Source: Flavobacterium sp. YJ01 (GTDB lineage Bacteria; Bacteroidota; Bacteroidia; Flavobacteriales; Flavobacteriaceae). From it: a stretch of 64,000 nucleotides of DNA. The translations under genes and the position numbers were made by a program. Positions 43,918 through 53,025 of the stretch are shown here, piece after piece. The stretch's first letter is position 1; every line of letters starts with the position of its first letter. The notes under the pieces are model-generated. The model saw only the letters and a list, made by a program, of their open reading frames with translations. It was not told the DNA's origin and did no database searches. The stretch spans positions 4,898,001-4,962,000 of the forward strand of contig NZ_CP119757.1 of assembly GCF_029320955.1 (NCBI RefSeq), written 5' to 3'.

Positions 43918-45594
43918 TTAAAATTTCACCGCTTTTTTAGGAACGTTTTTATCAACAGTTGTCGTCTTAGAAAAATTAATCTTAGAGCCGCTCAAATCAA
44001 TATTTTTGCTCGCTTCACCATTAATTGTAATCGCATTTGATGAAGAAGGATTAAACTCGATGTTTTTCAGTGAAAGATTTTTAGTATTGTAAATTTCGAA
44101 AGCATTCTTCGCTTCGATATCCAATTGTGCGTTGTTGATTTTAATTCCGTTGGCATCAATTATAGAAAAACCTTTTTGTGCTTTAGCAATCAGGTTTGTG
44201 ATTTCAATATTTTCCAAATTCATTTCAGGAAGACCTTGTAAAAATACCGCTTGCTGAGCGCCTTTGATTGTAATGTTTTTGATCACGATATTTTTAAACT
44301 GAGGCGTTTCTTCGTTTACTGGAATTGCTTTTGTGCTAACAGTATTTCCTCCATCTGCTAAAGTCTCAGCGATCGATTTTCCTCCGTAATACAAATCAAA
44401 AGAAATTGCCTGAGATGGAATATCGGTCATAAAAACATCCGAGATATAAACGTTTTCTACAACACCGCCACGCCCGCGAGTACTTTTAAAACGAAGACCA
44501 ACATCAGTTCCCATAAAAGTACAATTAGAAACGTGTAGGTTTTTTACACCGCCAGACATTTCACTTCCAACTGTAACACCGCCGTGACCGTGATACACGA
44601 TATTATTTTTTACAATGATATTTTCGCATGGAACACCTCTGTCACGTCCGTCTTTATCTTTTCCAGATTTAATGCAGATTGCATCGTCACCCACATCAAA
44701 ACTTGAGTTTTCGATTACTACATTTTTACAAGATTCTACATCAAGTCCGTCGCCGTTTTGAGAAAACCATGGATTACGAACAGTTATATTTCGAACAATT
44801 AAATCTTCAATTAATAATGGGTGAATATTCCATGCAGGAGAATTTTGAAAAACAGGTCCGTCAAATAGCACTCTTTTACTATTTTGAATGCTGACCAAAA
44901 CTGGACGCAAGAAATCATGAATAGCTTCAAAATCTTCTTTCGTTTTCAAGTCAAGACGAATGTTCTGATCAGCACCTTTAGCACCTTTTAAATATTGTTC
45001 AGAAGGATACCAGCTGTCTTTCTTTTCATTTAAAACTCCGCCAGAAGCTACAAATTTCTTCCATTGTTCATCTGTTAGTTTGCTCTTTTTAACTTGTCTC
45101 CAAGCTTCACCAGAACCATCCCAAACACCATTTCCTGTAAATGCTATATTTTCTAAATTTTTACCATAAATAGGAGAGATACATCGCCATGTATTTAAAC
45201 CTTCAAAGCTGGTTTCGATTATTGGATATAAAGATTTATCGGTACTGAATTTGATTAATGCACCTCTTTCTGCATGAAGTTCAATGTTACTTTTTAGAAT
45301 GATTGGACCCGTTAGCCAAATTCCAGGTGGAATAATCAGTTTTCCACCGCCTTTTTTCGAAAGTGCATCAATAGCTTCTGCAAAAGCTTTTGTATTTAAA
45401 ACGTAACCGCCATTTACTGCTCCAAAGTCTTTTAGATTTACACTGTACTGCGGAATTACAGGCTCTTGAACTTCAGCCATTTTAAACTCAATATTTTTAT
45501 AGGTGTCAGCAGATTTTTGTGCAGAAACTGTATTGAAACTCAAAGCAAAAGAGGCGAGAGCGACACATAAAAGGTTTTTTCGGTTAGTTTTCAT
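43918..45594 (-). CDS. Secreted GH28 polygalacturonase-type hydrolase
   Basis: The ATG at 45594 gives a normal signal peptide (MKTNRKNLLCVALASFALSFNTVSAQ). A frame open 16 codons further upstream adds nothing useful. The 558-residue protein has the GH28 beta-helix entry NLKDFGAVNGGYVLNTKAFAEAI and all catalytic blocks in order: NGDGLDVESC, GDDAICIKSGKD, GHGGVTVGSEMSGG and RFKSTRGRGG. These place it with exo- or endo-acting galacturonases of pectin or rhamnogalacturonan. The insert with YPSEQYLKGAKG near residue 200 is typical of exo-acting Bacteroidota members. A LacI-type palindrome lies just after its promoter. Confidence 0.93.
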   Translation of the reverse strand: MKTNRKNLLCVALASFALSFNTVSAQKSADTYKNIEFKMAEVQEPVIPQYSVNLKDFGAVNGGYVLNTKAFAEAIDALSKKGGGKLIIPPGIWLTGPIILKSNIELHAERGALIKFSTDKSLYPIIETSFEGLNTWRCISPIYGKNLENIAFTGNGVWDGSGEAWRQVKKSKLTDEQWKKFVASGGVLNEKKDSWYPSEQYLKGAKGADQNIRLDLKTKEDFEAIHDFLRPVLVSIQNSKRVLFDGPVFQNSPAWNIHPLLIEDLIVRNITVRNPWFSQNGDGLDVESCKNVVIENSSFDVGDDAICIKSGKDKDGRDRGVPCENIIVKNNIVYHGHGGVTVGSEMSGGVKNLHVSNCTFMGTDVGLRFKSTRGRGGVVENVYISDVFMTDIPSQAISFDLYYGGKSIAETLADGGNTVSTKAIPVNEETPQFKNIVIKNITIKGAQQAVFLQGLPEMNLENIEITNLIAKAQKGFSIIDANGIKINNAQLDIEAKNAFEIYNTKNLSLKNIEFNPSSSNAITINGEASKNIDLSGSKINFSKTTTVDKNVPKKAVKF

Positions 45595-45717
45595 TATTAT
45601 TCTATTATAGTTAAAAGTCTTTTTTTGGGAAAACCGATTCACTAATAATTCAATTTTTTATTACTGAAATTTTTATTCAATAAATAAAATTACTGTTTTT
45701 TAATTTGAAATACTCAA

Positions 45718-45739
45718 TGTAATCGATTACACAAAACTA
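45718..45739 (-). promoter_or_regulatory. GH28 promoter -7 box with perfect palindromic operator
   Basis: On the minus strand TAGTTTTG (45739-45732) fits the -7 consensus. It is followed directly by TGTAATCGATTACA (45731-45718), a perfect 14 bp palindrome with central CG, typical of LacI-family sites. A bound repressor would cover the transcription start of the GH28 gene. No LacI gene lies nearby other than the one at 8909, whose own operator differs. Confidence 0.6.
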
Positions 45740-45871
45740 TTAAAAAAATAATATGAAATGACAGTTTTAGTGCGTTTATCACAGATTTTTTATGAATTTA
45801 ACTTTTTTTGATTCGGAAATGAAAGGATAATTAAAATCCGAATTTTCGAAATGAATGTCTTGAAGTCAATA

Positions 45872-45923
45872 ATACAGGAGGGTACAGGATGCTTGTCATT
45901 TTATATTCTTTTAAATTGTCCCA
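45872..45923 (+). promoter_or_regulatory. Promoter of the beta-helix/mutarotase gene with CAGG direct repeat
   Basis: ATACAGGAGGGTACAGGATG places two CAGG units exactly 10 bases apart (45875 and 45885). TAAATTG at 45912-45918 is a weak -7 box, followed by TCCCA. The same arrangement, with 10-base spacing and GTCCCA 33-35 bases on, occurs before the GH78 gene at 54216-54266. An activator site just upstream of -33 is the simplest reading. Confidence 0.5.
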
Positions 45924-46028
45924 GTTATTTGGTAAAAGTGTTAAAAATACATTTATTTGTAAAAATTATAGCGTTTTTAATTAATGCCTCGTAATTTTAT
46001 CTCAAGAAAAAAATCAATACTATAAATA

Positions 46029-48536
46029 ATGCGTTTAATTTCCTTCAACAAATTACTGATTGTTTTTTTAATGGTATTCACAATTTCGGCAAGTGGAGCT
46101 GAAATCTGGGTTTCACCATCAGGAAAAGATTCGAACATCGGAACAAAATCAAGTCCGTTGGCAACGGTTCATATGGCAATGCGAAAAGCGAGAGAACTTC
46201 GCCGTTTAAAAGATCCATCGATAAAAGACGGAATCCGAATTATAGTAATGAACGGAACGTATTATTTAAACGAATCTTTATTTGTGCGTCCTGAAGATTC
46301 TGGAACTGCAGACAGCCCAACAACAATCGAAGCTGATGTAAATGCAAGACCCATTATAAGCGGTGGAATCGAAATTAAAAACTGGACAAAATCGACAACG
46401 GTTATCAACGGACTTAAAAAAGGTGCTGTTTGGGTGACTGATGCTCCTAAAAAAGCAGGAAGTCTTATTGATTACAGACAATTGTGGGTAAATGGCAAAA
46501 AAGCCGTTAGAGCCAAAAATACTGCCGGAACTACAATGGAGCGTATTTTATCGTGGAATCACGAAGAACAAACCTGTTGGATTCCGTTTAAAGATAAGTC
46601 GGTTAAGTTTGAACCGGGAATGGAAATGTTTATTGTGCAATGGTGGTCGAGTGCTAATCTTCGAATCAAAAATATTGAAGTGCAGAAAGACAGTGCCAAA
46701 CTTTCGTTTGAAGAGCCAGAAAGCCGCATTCAAAGCGAGCATCCGTGGCCTGCTCCGTGGATTTCTAAAAATAATGGAAATTCAGCTTATTTCTTAAACA
46801 ATGCTTTTTCACTTTTAAATGAACCTGGAGAATGGTATTTAGACAAGAAAAATGCTAAAATCTACTATGTTCCGAGAGCTGGTGAAGATATTAATTCGGC
46901 AATTGTAACCGCGCCTGTTTTAGAAAATCTGGTTGAAGTAAAAGGAACAATCGATTCTCCTGTTCATCATTTTCAATTTAAAGGAATTTCGTTTCAATAC
47001 AGCAACTGGCTTCGTCCTTCGCAGCAAGGTCATGTGCCGTTGCAGTCTGGTTTATATTTGTTAGACGCTTATAAATTGAAAGTTCCAGGAACGCCAAATC
47101 AGGCAAATTTAGAAAATCAGGCCTGGGTGGGAAGACCTCGTGCAGCGGTTGAAGTTAATTATGCTAACAATATTCAGTTTGAATCGTGTCGTTTTGAGCA
47201 TTTGGCTTCGACTGGTTTAGATTTAAATAAAGGAACAAATCATAATACCGTAAAAGGAAATTTATTTAAAGATATTGGCGGAAGTGCCATCAATGTTGGA
47301 ATTTTCTCTGAAGAAGCTTTTGAAGCGCATTTACCTTTAATCATAAAAGATGAAAGAGAAATGTGCTCGGATGAAGTGATTGCTGATAATTTAATCACCA
47401 ATGTAACCAATGAAGATTGGGGAACTTTAGGAATCAGCGCTGGTTTTGTTCGAAATATTACGATTGAACACAACGAAATTTCGGATGTATCGTATTCCGG
47501 AATGGCAATGGGATGGGGTTGGACGCATACGCCAAACGTAATGCAGAACAATAAAATTCTGGGGAATAAAATTCATCATTATGCGAAACATTTACATGAT
47601 GTTGCTGGAATTTACACGCTTTCGGCACAACCAAACAGCCGAATCGAAGAAAATTATATTGATAAAGTGTACAATAGTCCGTATGCGCACGATCCATTTT
47701 TATGGCTGTATTTGTATACCGATGAAGGAAGTGAAGGTTTTACGATCAAAAACAACTGGATTGCCGAAAAGAAAATCCTTAAAAACCATAATGGTCCAAA
47801 AGGAAATATTTGGGAACATAACGATCCGTATGTAAGTAGTAAAATAAAAGATGCTGCTGGAATTAGAGCTCCTTATAAAGATTTAGAAAAAGAAGTCGTA
47901 ATCGATGAAAAATGGGGATTGCAGGAAATGCCAAAACCGTATGCAATCGAATTGATAGGTTCTGATTTTGATATGGAAAAAATCAAATCGACTTTAACAG
48001 GTTTTAGAATTGTAGGTCAGGAATTGTACCAATGGAAAAATCATTTGGTGATTTACGGAAAAATGAATCAGCCCGAAAGAACAAAACGAAAACTGGCAGG
48101 TGCTTTTCCTTCTTTAGAAATTAAAATCTATGAAGATTTGGTTTATGATTTCCAAAATTTCGAAAGATGTAAAGACTCAAAACCAGCATCAGATTGGGAA
48201 AATGTGGTTTTAACAGCGAATCTTCCTGCCGATGAAAAACTCCAAAAAGAATATGTGGAGTATCATAAAACGCAATTCGAAAAATGGCCAGAAGTAGCCA
48301 AAGGTTTCTGTAACGCCGATTTCCAACAATTGCAGGTTTTCAAAAAAGACAGACAATTAATTTTGGTAATTAGTATTCCAAAAGGAGAAAATCTGGATAA
48401 ACTAAATCCAAAAACAACTCAAAATAATCCTCGTGTAGACGATTGGAACGCCTTAATGAAAAAATACCAATCTGGAATTGAAGGCGCAAAACCAGACGAA
48501 ACCTGGATTTTCTTAAACAAAGTAGAAACGAAATAA
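46029..48536 (+). CDS. Secreted right-handed beta-helix protein (GH141-like) fused to L-rhamnose mutarotase-like domain
   Basis: The 835-residue protein has a signal peptide to about residue 24. The first 620 residues form a right-handed beta-helix: EIWVSPSGKDSNIGTKSSPLATV near 25, IIVMNGTYYLNESLFVRPEDSGT near 75, and strand repeats such as NIQFESCRFEHLASTGLDLNKG and HNEISDVSYSGMAMGWGW. The start resembles GH141 enzymes (alpha-L-fucosidase, xylanase), but I cannot confirm the family. The last 110 residues (VVLTANLPADEKLQKEYVEY, HKTQFEKWPEV, then WNALMKKYQ) match the L-rhamnose mutarotase (RhaM) pattern with its catalytic His retained. RhaM is usually a separate cytoplasmic protein of about 104 residues. 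A secreted fusion could release and anomerise a deoxysugar for uptake. Confidence 0.82.
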   Translation: MRLISFNKLLIVFLMVFTISASGAEIWVSPSGKDSNIGTKSSPLATVHMAMRKARELRRLKDPSIKDGIRIIVMNGTYYLNESLFVRPEDSGTADSPTTIEADVNARPIISGGIEIKNWTKSTTVINGLKKGAVWVTDAPKKAGSLIDYRQLWVNGKKAVRAKNTAGTTMERILSWNHEEQTCWIPFKDKSVKFEPGMEMFIVQWWSSANLRIKNIEVQKDSAKLSFEEPESRIQSEHPWPAPWISKNNGNSAYFLNNAFSLLNEPGEWYLDKKNAKIYYVPRAGEDINSAIVTAPVLENLVEVKGTIDSPVHHFQFKGISFQYSNWLRPSQQGHVPLQSGLYLLDAYKLKVPGTPNQANLENQAWVGRPRAAVEVNYANNIQFESCRFEHLASTGLDLNKGTNHNTVKGNLFKDIGGSAINVGIFSEEAFEAHLPLIIKDEREMCSDEVIADNLITNVTNEDWGTLGISAGFVRNITIEHNEISDVSYSGMAMGWGWTHTPNVMQNNKILGNKIHHYAKHLHDVAGIYTLSAQPNSRIEENYIDKVYNSPYAHDPFLWLYLYTDEGSEGFTIKNNWIAEKKILKNHNGPKGNIWEHNDPYVSSKIKDAAGIRAPYKDLEKEVVIDEKWGLQEMPKPYAIELIGSDFDMEKIKSTLTGFRIVGQELYQWKNHLVIYGKMNQPERTKRKLAGAFPSLEIKIYEDLVYDFQNFERCKDSKPASDWENVVLTANLPADEKLQKEYVEYHKTQFEKWPEVAKGFCNADFQQLQVFKKDRQLILVISIPKGENLDKLNPKTTQNNPRVDDWNALMKKYQSGIEGAKPDETWIFLNKVETK

Positions 48537-48543
48537 TATGTAG

Positions 48544-48702
48544 TATCCTAACAGGTTTCCAAAACCTGTTAGGTATTCTTACGTTCAAAGAAATATTAGC
48601 CACAGATTAAAAGAATTAAAATGATTTTTTTAATCTGTGTTAATCCTTTCAATCTGTGGCTTAAAAAACATACCTAACAGGTTTTGGAAACCTGTTAGGA
48701 TA
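48544..48702. repeat. Inverted repeat with perfect 30 bp hairpin arms, family D
   Basis: The arms at 48544-48573 and 48673-48702 are exact reverse complements. Each is also a hairpin on its own (CCTAACAGG...CCTGTTAGG). A second stem of AGCCACAGATT and AATCTGTGGCT lies inside. It starts 8 bases after the stop of the beta-helix gene. Confidence 0.9.
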
Positions 48703-48735
48703 TTCATAACTATCAAAAACCTAAAATAAAGACCA

Positions 48736-49800
48736 ATGTTAAAAATAGCCATTCTAGGACTTGGAGAAGGACGAAGCACAATGTCGGCTGCTATAGAAAG
48801 TTCAAAACTAGAACTTGTTAAAATATGCGACCGAAACGAAGAATTGTGCAAACAGCGAGCAAAAGAATTCGATTTTCATTCGTACACCACCAATTACGAT
48901 GATTTATTGAATGATTCGTCAATTGATATTATCGCGATTTATACACCCGATCATCTACATGCACAACATGTAAAACAAGCTTTACTGCACGGAAAACATG
49001 TCGTTTGCACAAAACCGTTTATTGATGATCTTTCGGATGCTAAAGAATTGCTAGAATTAAGCAAATCAACTGGAAAGAAAGTTTTCATTGGGCAAAGTTC
49101 TCGTTTCTTCGAACCAGCCAAAAGACAAAGAGCTGATTATGAAGCAGGTTTAATTGGAGATTTAATTACAATCGAGGCTCAATATCACGCCGATCACAGA
49201 TGGTTTTTGAAGAAAGAATGGTCGCTTTTGCAATCGTTTAAATGGTTGTACGGAGGTTTGAGTCATCCTGTAGATTTTATAAGATGGTATTTGCCAAATA
49301 TTCAGGAAGTAATGGGGTACGGAATGATCAGCAGTAACGGACAAAATGCAGGTTTGAAAAATGAAGATACGATGCATTTTATTTTCAAAGCTACCGATGG
49401 AAGAATTGCTCGCGTAAGCGGTGTTTACACTTCGCCAACTCAGCCAGCACAACGTGACAGCGGAATGAGCACGATTTTAAGAGCAACAGAAGGAGCAAGT
49501 CAGGCAGATTATCATGAATTGCGTTATGCCGTTACAGACAAAACGGGTGAAGAAAAAGTAATTACTTGGGGCGATAGCACGATAAAATATTATTTCCGTT
49601 TTGAAGGACAAAGTCATCATGGCGGGGAATATCAGAATTATTTAGAATATTTTACAGACAGTATCGAGCAAGGTTTTGAAGCTTATCCAAATATGGAAGA
49701 AGGAATTGGAACTGTGGCTTTATTACAAGCAATGGACAAATCTTTGCAAACTGGAATGCCGGTTAAAATTACCGATATTCTTAACGAATACGGATTATGA
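48736..49800 (+). CDS. Gfo/Idh/MocA family oxidoreductase
   Basis: The 354-residue enzyme has the N-terminal Rossmann segment IAILGLGEGRSTMSAAIES, then YTPDHLHAQHVKQALLHGKHVVCTKPFIDDL with the family Lys near residue 95, and the substrate-domain segment LLQSFKWLYGGLSHPVDFIRWYLP near 160. The start is preceded by ACCAATG, as in two hydrolase genes downstream. Its stop overlaps the symporter start by four bases, so enzyme and transporter are made together and likely act on the same sugar or sugar acid. Confidence 0.88.
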   Translation: MLKIAILGLGEGRSTMSAAIESSKLELVKICDRNEELCKQRAKEFDFHSYTTNYDDLLNDSSIDIIAIYTPDHLHAQHVKQALLHGKHVVCTKPFIDDLSDAKELLELSKSTGKKVFIGQSSRFFEPAKRQRADYEAGLIGDLITIEAQYHADHRWFLKKEWSLLQSFKWLYGGLSHPVDFIRWYLPNIQEVMGYGMISSNGQNAGLKNEDTMHFIFKATDGRIARVSGVYTSPTQPAQRDSGMSTILRATEGASQADYHELRYAVTDKTGEEKVITWGDSTIKYYFRFEGQSHHGGEYQNYLEYFTDSIEQGFEAYPNMEEGIGTVALLQAMDKSLQTGMPVKITDILNEYGL

Positions 49801-51377
49801 ACAGTATCTACGATAAATTAACCACGCTCGATTTTGTAATTGTTGCTGGTTATTTAGTGGCTTTATTAGTCATTGGATATGTGGTAAGTATGAAGCAGAG
49901 AAAGAAAAACGAAACACTTTTTCTTGCCGGAAACTCTTTAAACTGGTACAGCATCGGGTTTAATATGTGGGGAACCAACGTTGGGCCTTCGTCATTATTG
50001 GCTTTTGCAAGTATTGGTTACGCTACGGGAATTGTAGCGGGAAATTTTGAATGGTATGCTTTTGTGTTTTTACTGCTTTTGGCAATGGTTTTTGCACCAA
50101 GATATATTGCTAGTAAAGTAAGTACGATGCCCGAATATATGGGGAAACGCTACGGCGACAGTACACAGAATATTTTGGCTTGGTACGCTTTGGTAAAAAT
50201 ATTAGTAAGCTGGCTGTCTTTAGGATTATTCAGCGGAGGTGTTTTAGTGCGTCAGATTTTAGGAATTCCGATGTGGCAGAGCGTTACTGTTTTAGTGATT
50301 TTCTCTGGAATTTTTACATTTGCTGGAGGATTGAAAGCGATTGCAAAAGTGAATGTTTTTCAGATGATTCTGCTGATTGTGGTTTCATTGACACTTTCCT
50401 TTTTAGGTTTACAGAAATTAGGAGGAATTGATGTTTTAATTGCAAAAACACCATCAAACTTTTGGAATTTAGTTCGTCCTTCAGATGATGCGCATTATCC
50501 GTGGCCTGCTATTTTGTTAGGATATCCGGTTGCTGCTGTTGCTTTTTTCTGTACTGATCAATCGATGGTTCAGAGTGTTTTAGGTGCGAAAAACCTAGAA
50601 CAGGGACAATTGGGAGTAAACTTTATTGGATGGCTGAAAGTGATGGCTTTGCCGTTGTTTATTCTTCCTGGAATTTTGTGTTATGCATTATATCCTGAAT
50701 TAGGAAGCAATTCTGATTTGGCTTATATGACAATGGTTACGAATCTTTTTCCAAGCGGAATGAATGGTTTGGTAATCTGTGTTATGATTGCAGTTTTGGT
50801 GGGAACAATTGGTTCTTCATTAAATGCTTTAAGCACCGTTTTTACGAATGATATTTATGTGAAGAAAATCAACCCGACGGCAACTATTCAGGATCAAATT
50901 AAAATTGGCCGATTAACAATTGCTGCAGGATGTGTTTTTGCGATTCTAATTGCCGTTGCAATTGACAATATCAAAGGACAAAATTTATTCAACATTTTTC
51001 AGGCGGTTTTAGGTTTCTTGGCACCTTCGTTATCTGTTGTTTTCCTTTTGAGTGTTTTCTGGAAACGCACCACTAAAAAAGCCGTAAACGCAACGCTTTC
51101 TTGGGGTTCTGCTTTTAGTTTGCTTATTGGGGTTTTATATCTATGGATTTTCCCTGCCGATAAATATCCAGTTTGGCCTCACTTTTTATTGATTTCATTT
51201 TACATTTTTGCTGTGCTTTTAATTACAGCAGTGATTATTTCTTTAACCGATAAAAATCCTGAAGTTAATGTTTCAGATGAAACAGATATTCCTAAAACTA
51301 GTAAAAAGGTAAAGCTTTTATTTGGTTTGTTGGGATTGACGATTTTGGTTTTGTATTTGGTTTTTAATGGTAATTAA
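49797..51377 (+). CDS. Sodium:solute symporter (SSS family)
   Basis: The 526-residue protein has about 14 hydrophobic segments. The SSS signature region is GTNVGPSSLLAFASIGYATGIVAGNFEWYAF near residue 60-90, followed by YMGKRYGD near 115 and the long conserved FAGGLKAIAKVNVFQ segment near 177. VCVMIAVLVGTIGSSLNALSTVFTNDIY near residue 330 is also typical. Family members import sugars, sugar acids or sialic acid with sodium. The overlap with the Gfo/Idh gene and the location among deoxysugar hydrolases point to L-rhamnose, L-fucose or a uronate. Confidence 0.92.
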   Translation: MNSIYDKLTTLDFVIVAGYLVALLVIGYVVSMKQRKKNETLFLAGNSLNWYSIGFNMWGTNVGPSSLLAFASIGYATGIVAGNFEWYAFVFLLLLAMVFAPRYIASKVSTMPEYMGKRYGDSTQNILAWYALVKILVSWLSLGLFSGGVLVRQILGIPMWQSVTVLVIFSGIFTFAGGLKAIAKVNVFQMILLIVVSLTLSFLGLQKLGGIDVLIAKTPSNFWNLVRPSDDAHYPWPAILLGYPVAAVAFFCTDQSMVQSVLGAKNLEQGQLGVNFIGWLKVMALPLFILPGILCYALYPELGSNSDLAYMTMVTNLFPSGMNGLVICVMIAVLVGTIGSSLNALSTVFTNDIYVKKINPTATIQDQIKIGRLTIAAGCVFAILIAVAIDNIKGQNLFNIFQAVLGFLAPSLSVVFLLSVFWKRTTKKAVNATLSWGSAFSLLIGVLYLWIFPADKYPVWPHFLLISFYIFAVLLITAVIISLTDKNPEVNVSDETDIPKTSKKVKLLFGLLGLTILVLYLVFNGN

Positions 51378-51397
51378 TAAATTCAAAGAATTTCAAA

Positions 51398-51488
51398 CAT
51401 AACCCGTGGTTTCAACTACGGGAACGAAATGTGTAACATTACGTTTACCAAAATACGTTTCCCGTGGTTGAAACCACGGGCTATGTTT
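51398..51488. repeat. Palindromic intergenic repeat, family B
   Basis: CCCGTGGTTTCAACTACGGG and CCCGTGGTTGAAACCACGGG flank a short spacer and the element ends in GGGCTATGTTT. It closely matches 10042-10119. Confidence 0.87.
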
Positions 51489-51525
51489 TAAAAAAGATTA
51501 TAAATAAAGCAAAGCTATTTTATAA

Positions 51526-51655
51526 GTTGCCTCCAGTTTTAACTGGAGGTATGTATAATACAAATAGAAAAAGGCTTTAGTTAAATTGTAGATATTTGGC
51601 TAAAGCCTTTTGAGCTTTGTTTATTGTTTTCGTCCAGCTAAACTGGACGCAATTA
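51526..51655. repeat. Palindromic intergenic repeat, family C
   Basis: TTGCCTCCAGTTTTAACTGGAGG and CGTCCAGCTAAACTGGACGCAA form two arms around AGGCTTTAGTT and GGCTAAAGCC. It is a diverged copy of the core at 31562-31694. With the family B element it fills the 335-base gap between the convergent symporter and MFS genes, in which no gene is seen. Confidence 0.83.
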
Positions 51656-51711
51656 AAATCTTAAATTAAAAATAAAACTTTGCGTCTTAGCGACTTTGCG
51701 AGATTAAAAAA

Positions 51712-52923
51712 TTACTCAACCTTCTTTTTCTTCTCCAAATTAGGCAAGAATCCAGTAAGAATCCCAATTAAAGGAAGAAAAGCGCAAATCTTAAACACAT
51801 ATTCAATACTTGTAGCATCGGCAATTTTTCCTAAAATAGCAGAACCTAAACCGCCCATTCCGAAAGCAAATCCGAAGAAAAGACCAGCAACAAGTCCGAC
51901 CTTTCCAGGCAATAATTCAGTTGCGTAAACTAAAATAGCAGAGAAAGCAGAAGAAAGAATTAATCCGATAATTACAGATAAAGTTCCAACCCAAAATAAA
52001 GAAACGTAAGGAAGTAATAAAGTAAACGGAGCAACGCCAAGAATTGAAACCCAGATTACATATTTTCTGCCGTATCTGTCTCCAATTGGCCCACCAATTA
52101 AAGTTCCAGCTGCAACAGCACCAGAGAACAAGAATAAATAGACTTGAGACTGCTGAATTGAAATATGGAATTTATCAATCAAAAAGAAAGTATAATAACT
52201 TGTAATACTGCTCATGTAGAAAAACTTAGAGAAAATCAGAATCAATAAAACAACTAACGAAACAATAACTTTATTTTTTGATAAATGATACGTTTCAACT
52301 TTATATGCCGATTTGTTAGCGTTTCTCTCAGATAAATGTGCCGTGTACCAAACGGCAATTTTATACAATGCAAAAATGCCGACTAAAGCAATAATGCAGA
52401 ACCAAGCTACAAAACTCTGTCCGTGTGGAATAATGATAAAAGCCGCCAATAAAGGACCGATAGCGCTTCCAGCATTTCCTCCTAATTGAAAGATAGACTG
52501 TGCTAATCCTTTTTTTCCGCCTGAAGCTAAATGGGCTACGCGAGAAGATTCTGGGTGAAAAATAGAAGATCCAATTCCGATTAAACTTACTGAAAGTAGT
52601 AAAAAAGTAAAATTAGTCGAAATAGAAACCAAAAATAATCCGATCATTGTAAAGCACATTCCAACAATAAGCGAGTATGGTCTAGAATTTTTATCGGTAT
52701 ACATTCCCACAAACGGCTGTAAAATAGAGGCTACCATTTGATAAGTCAAAGTAATAATGCCAATTTGAGTAAAACTTAAACTAAAATTATCTTTTAAAAG
52801 CGGATAAATAGAAGGAACAACAGCTTGTAAAAGATCATTAATTAAATGAGAAAAACTGATGATGAATAAGATCGAATAAGTGGTTTTTTTAACTATGTCA
52901 GGATTTGCTTTAATGGTGTCCAT
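51712..52923 (-). CDS. MFS transporter, fosmidomycin-resistance (Fsr) type
   Basis: The 403-residue protein has twelve predicted helices. Segments such as SFSHLINDLLQAVVPSIYPLLKDNFSLSFTQIGIITL near residue 19 and GIGSSIFHPESSRVAHLASGGKKGLAQSIFQLGGNAGSAIGP near 115 match Fsr-like exporters. Family members export fosmidomycin or related compounds, and some are sugar transporters by context only. It is divergent from the AraC regulator gene, with about 100 bases between, so it is probably controlled by that regulator. Its placement in the hydrolase cluster may be incidental. Confidence 0.87.
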   Translation of the reverse strand: MDTIKANPDIVKKTTYSILFIISFSHLINDLLQAVVPSIYPLLKDNFSLSFTQIGIITLTYQMVASILQPFVGMYTDKNSRPYSLIVGMCFTMIGLFLVSISTNFTFLLLSVSLIGIGSSIFHPESSRVAHLASGGKKGLAQSIFQLGGNAGSAIGPLLAAFIIIPHGQSFVAWFCIIALVGIFALYKIAVWYTAHLSERNANKSAYKVETYHLSKNKVIVSLVVLLILIFSKFFYMSSITSYYTFFLIDKFHISIQQSQVYLFLFSGAVAAGTLIGGPIGDRYGRKYVIWVSILGVAPFTLLLPYVSLFWVGTLSVIIGLILSSAFSAILVYATELLPGKVGLVAGLFFGFAFGMGGLGSAILGKIADATSIEYVFKICAFLPLIGILTGFLPNLEKKKKVE

Positions 52924-53025
52924 GTGGTATTTTTTTGATTTTTAAATTAGGTTAAAAAACAACAGCTGTATTATTTTTTGCAAAGATTAAAAGAATACTA
53001 ATGTCAGAATTGCTATATTTGGACA

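Noticed and set aside
51712..52923. Sugar transporter of the hydrolase cluster
   Set aside because: The sequence pattern is that of fosmidomycin-type exporters, and a divergent AraC gene is its more likely partner.
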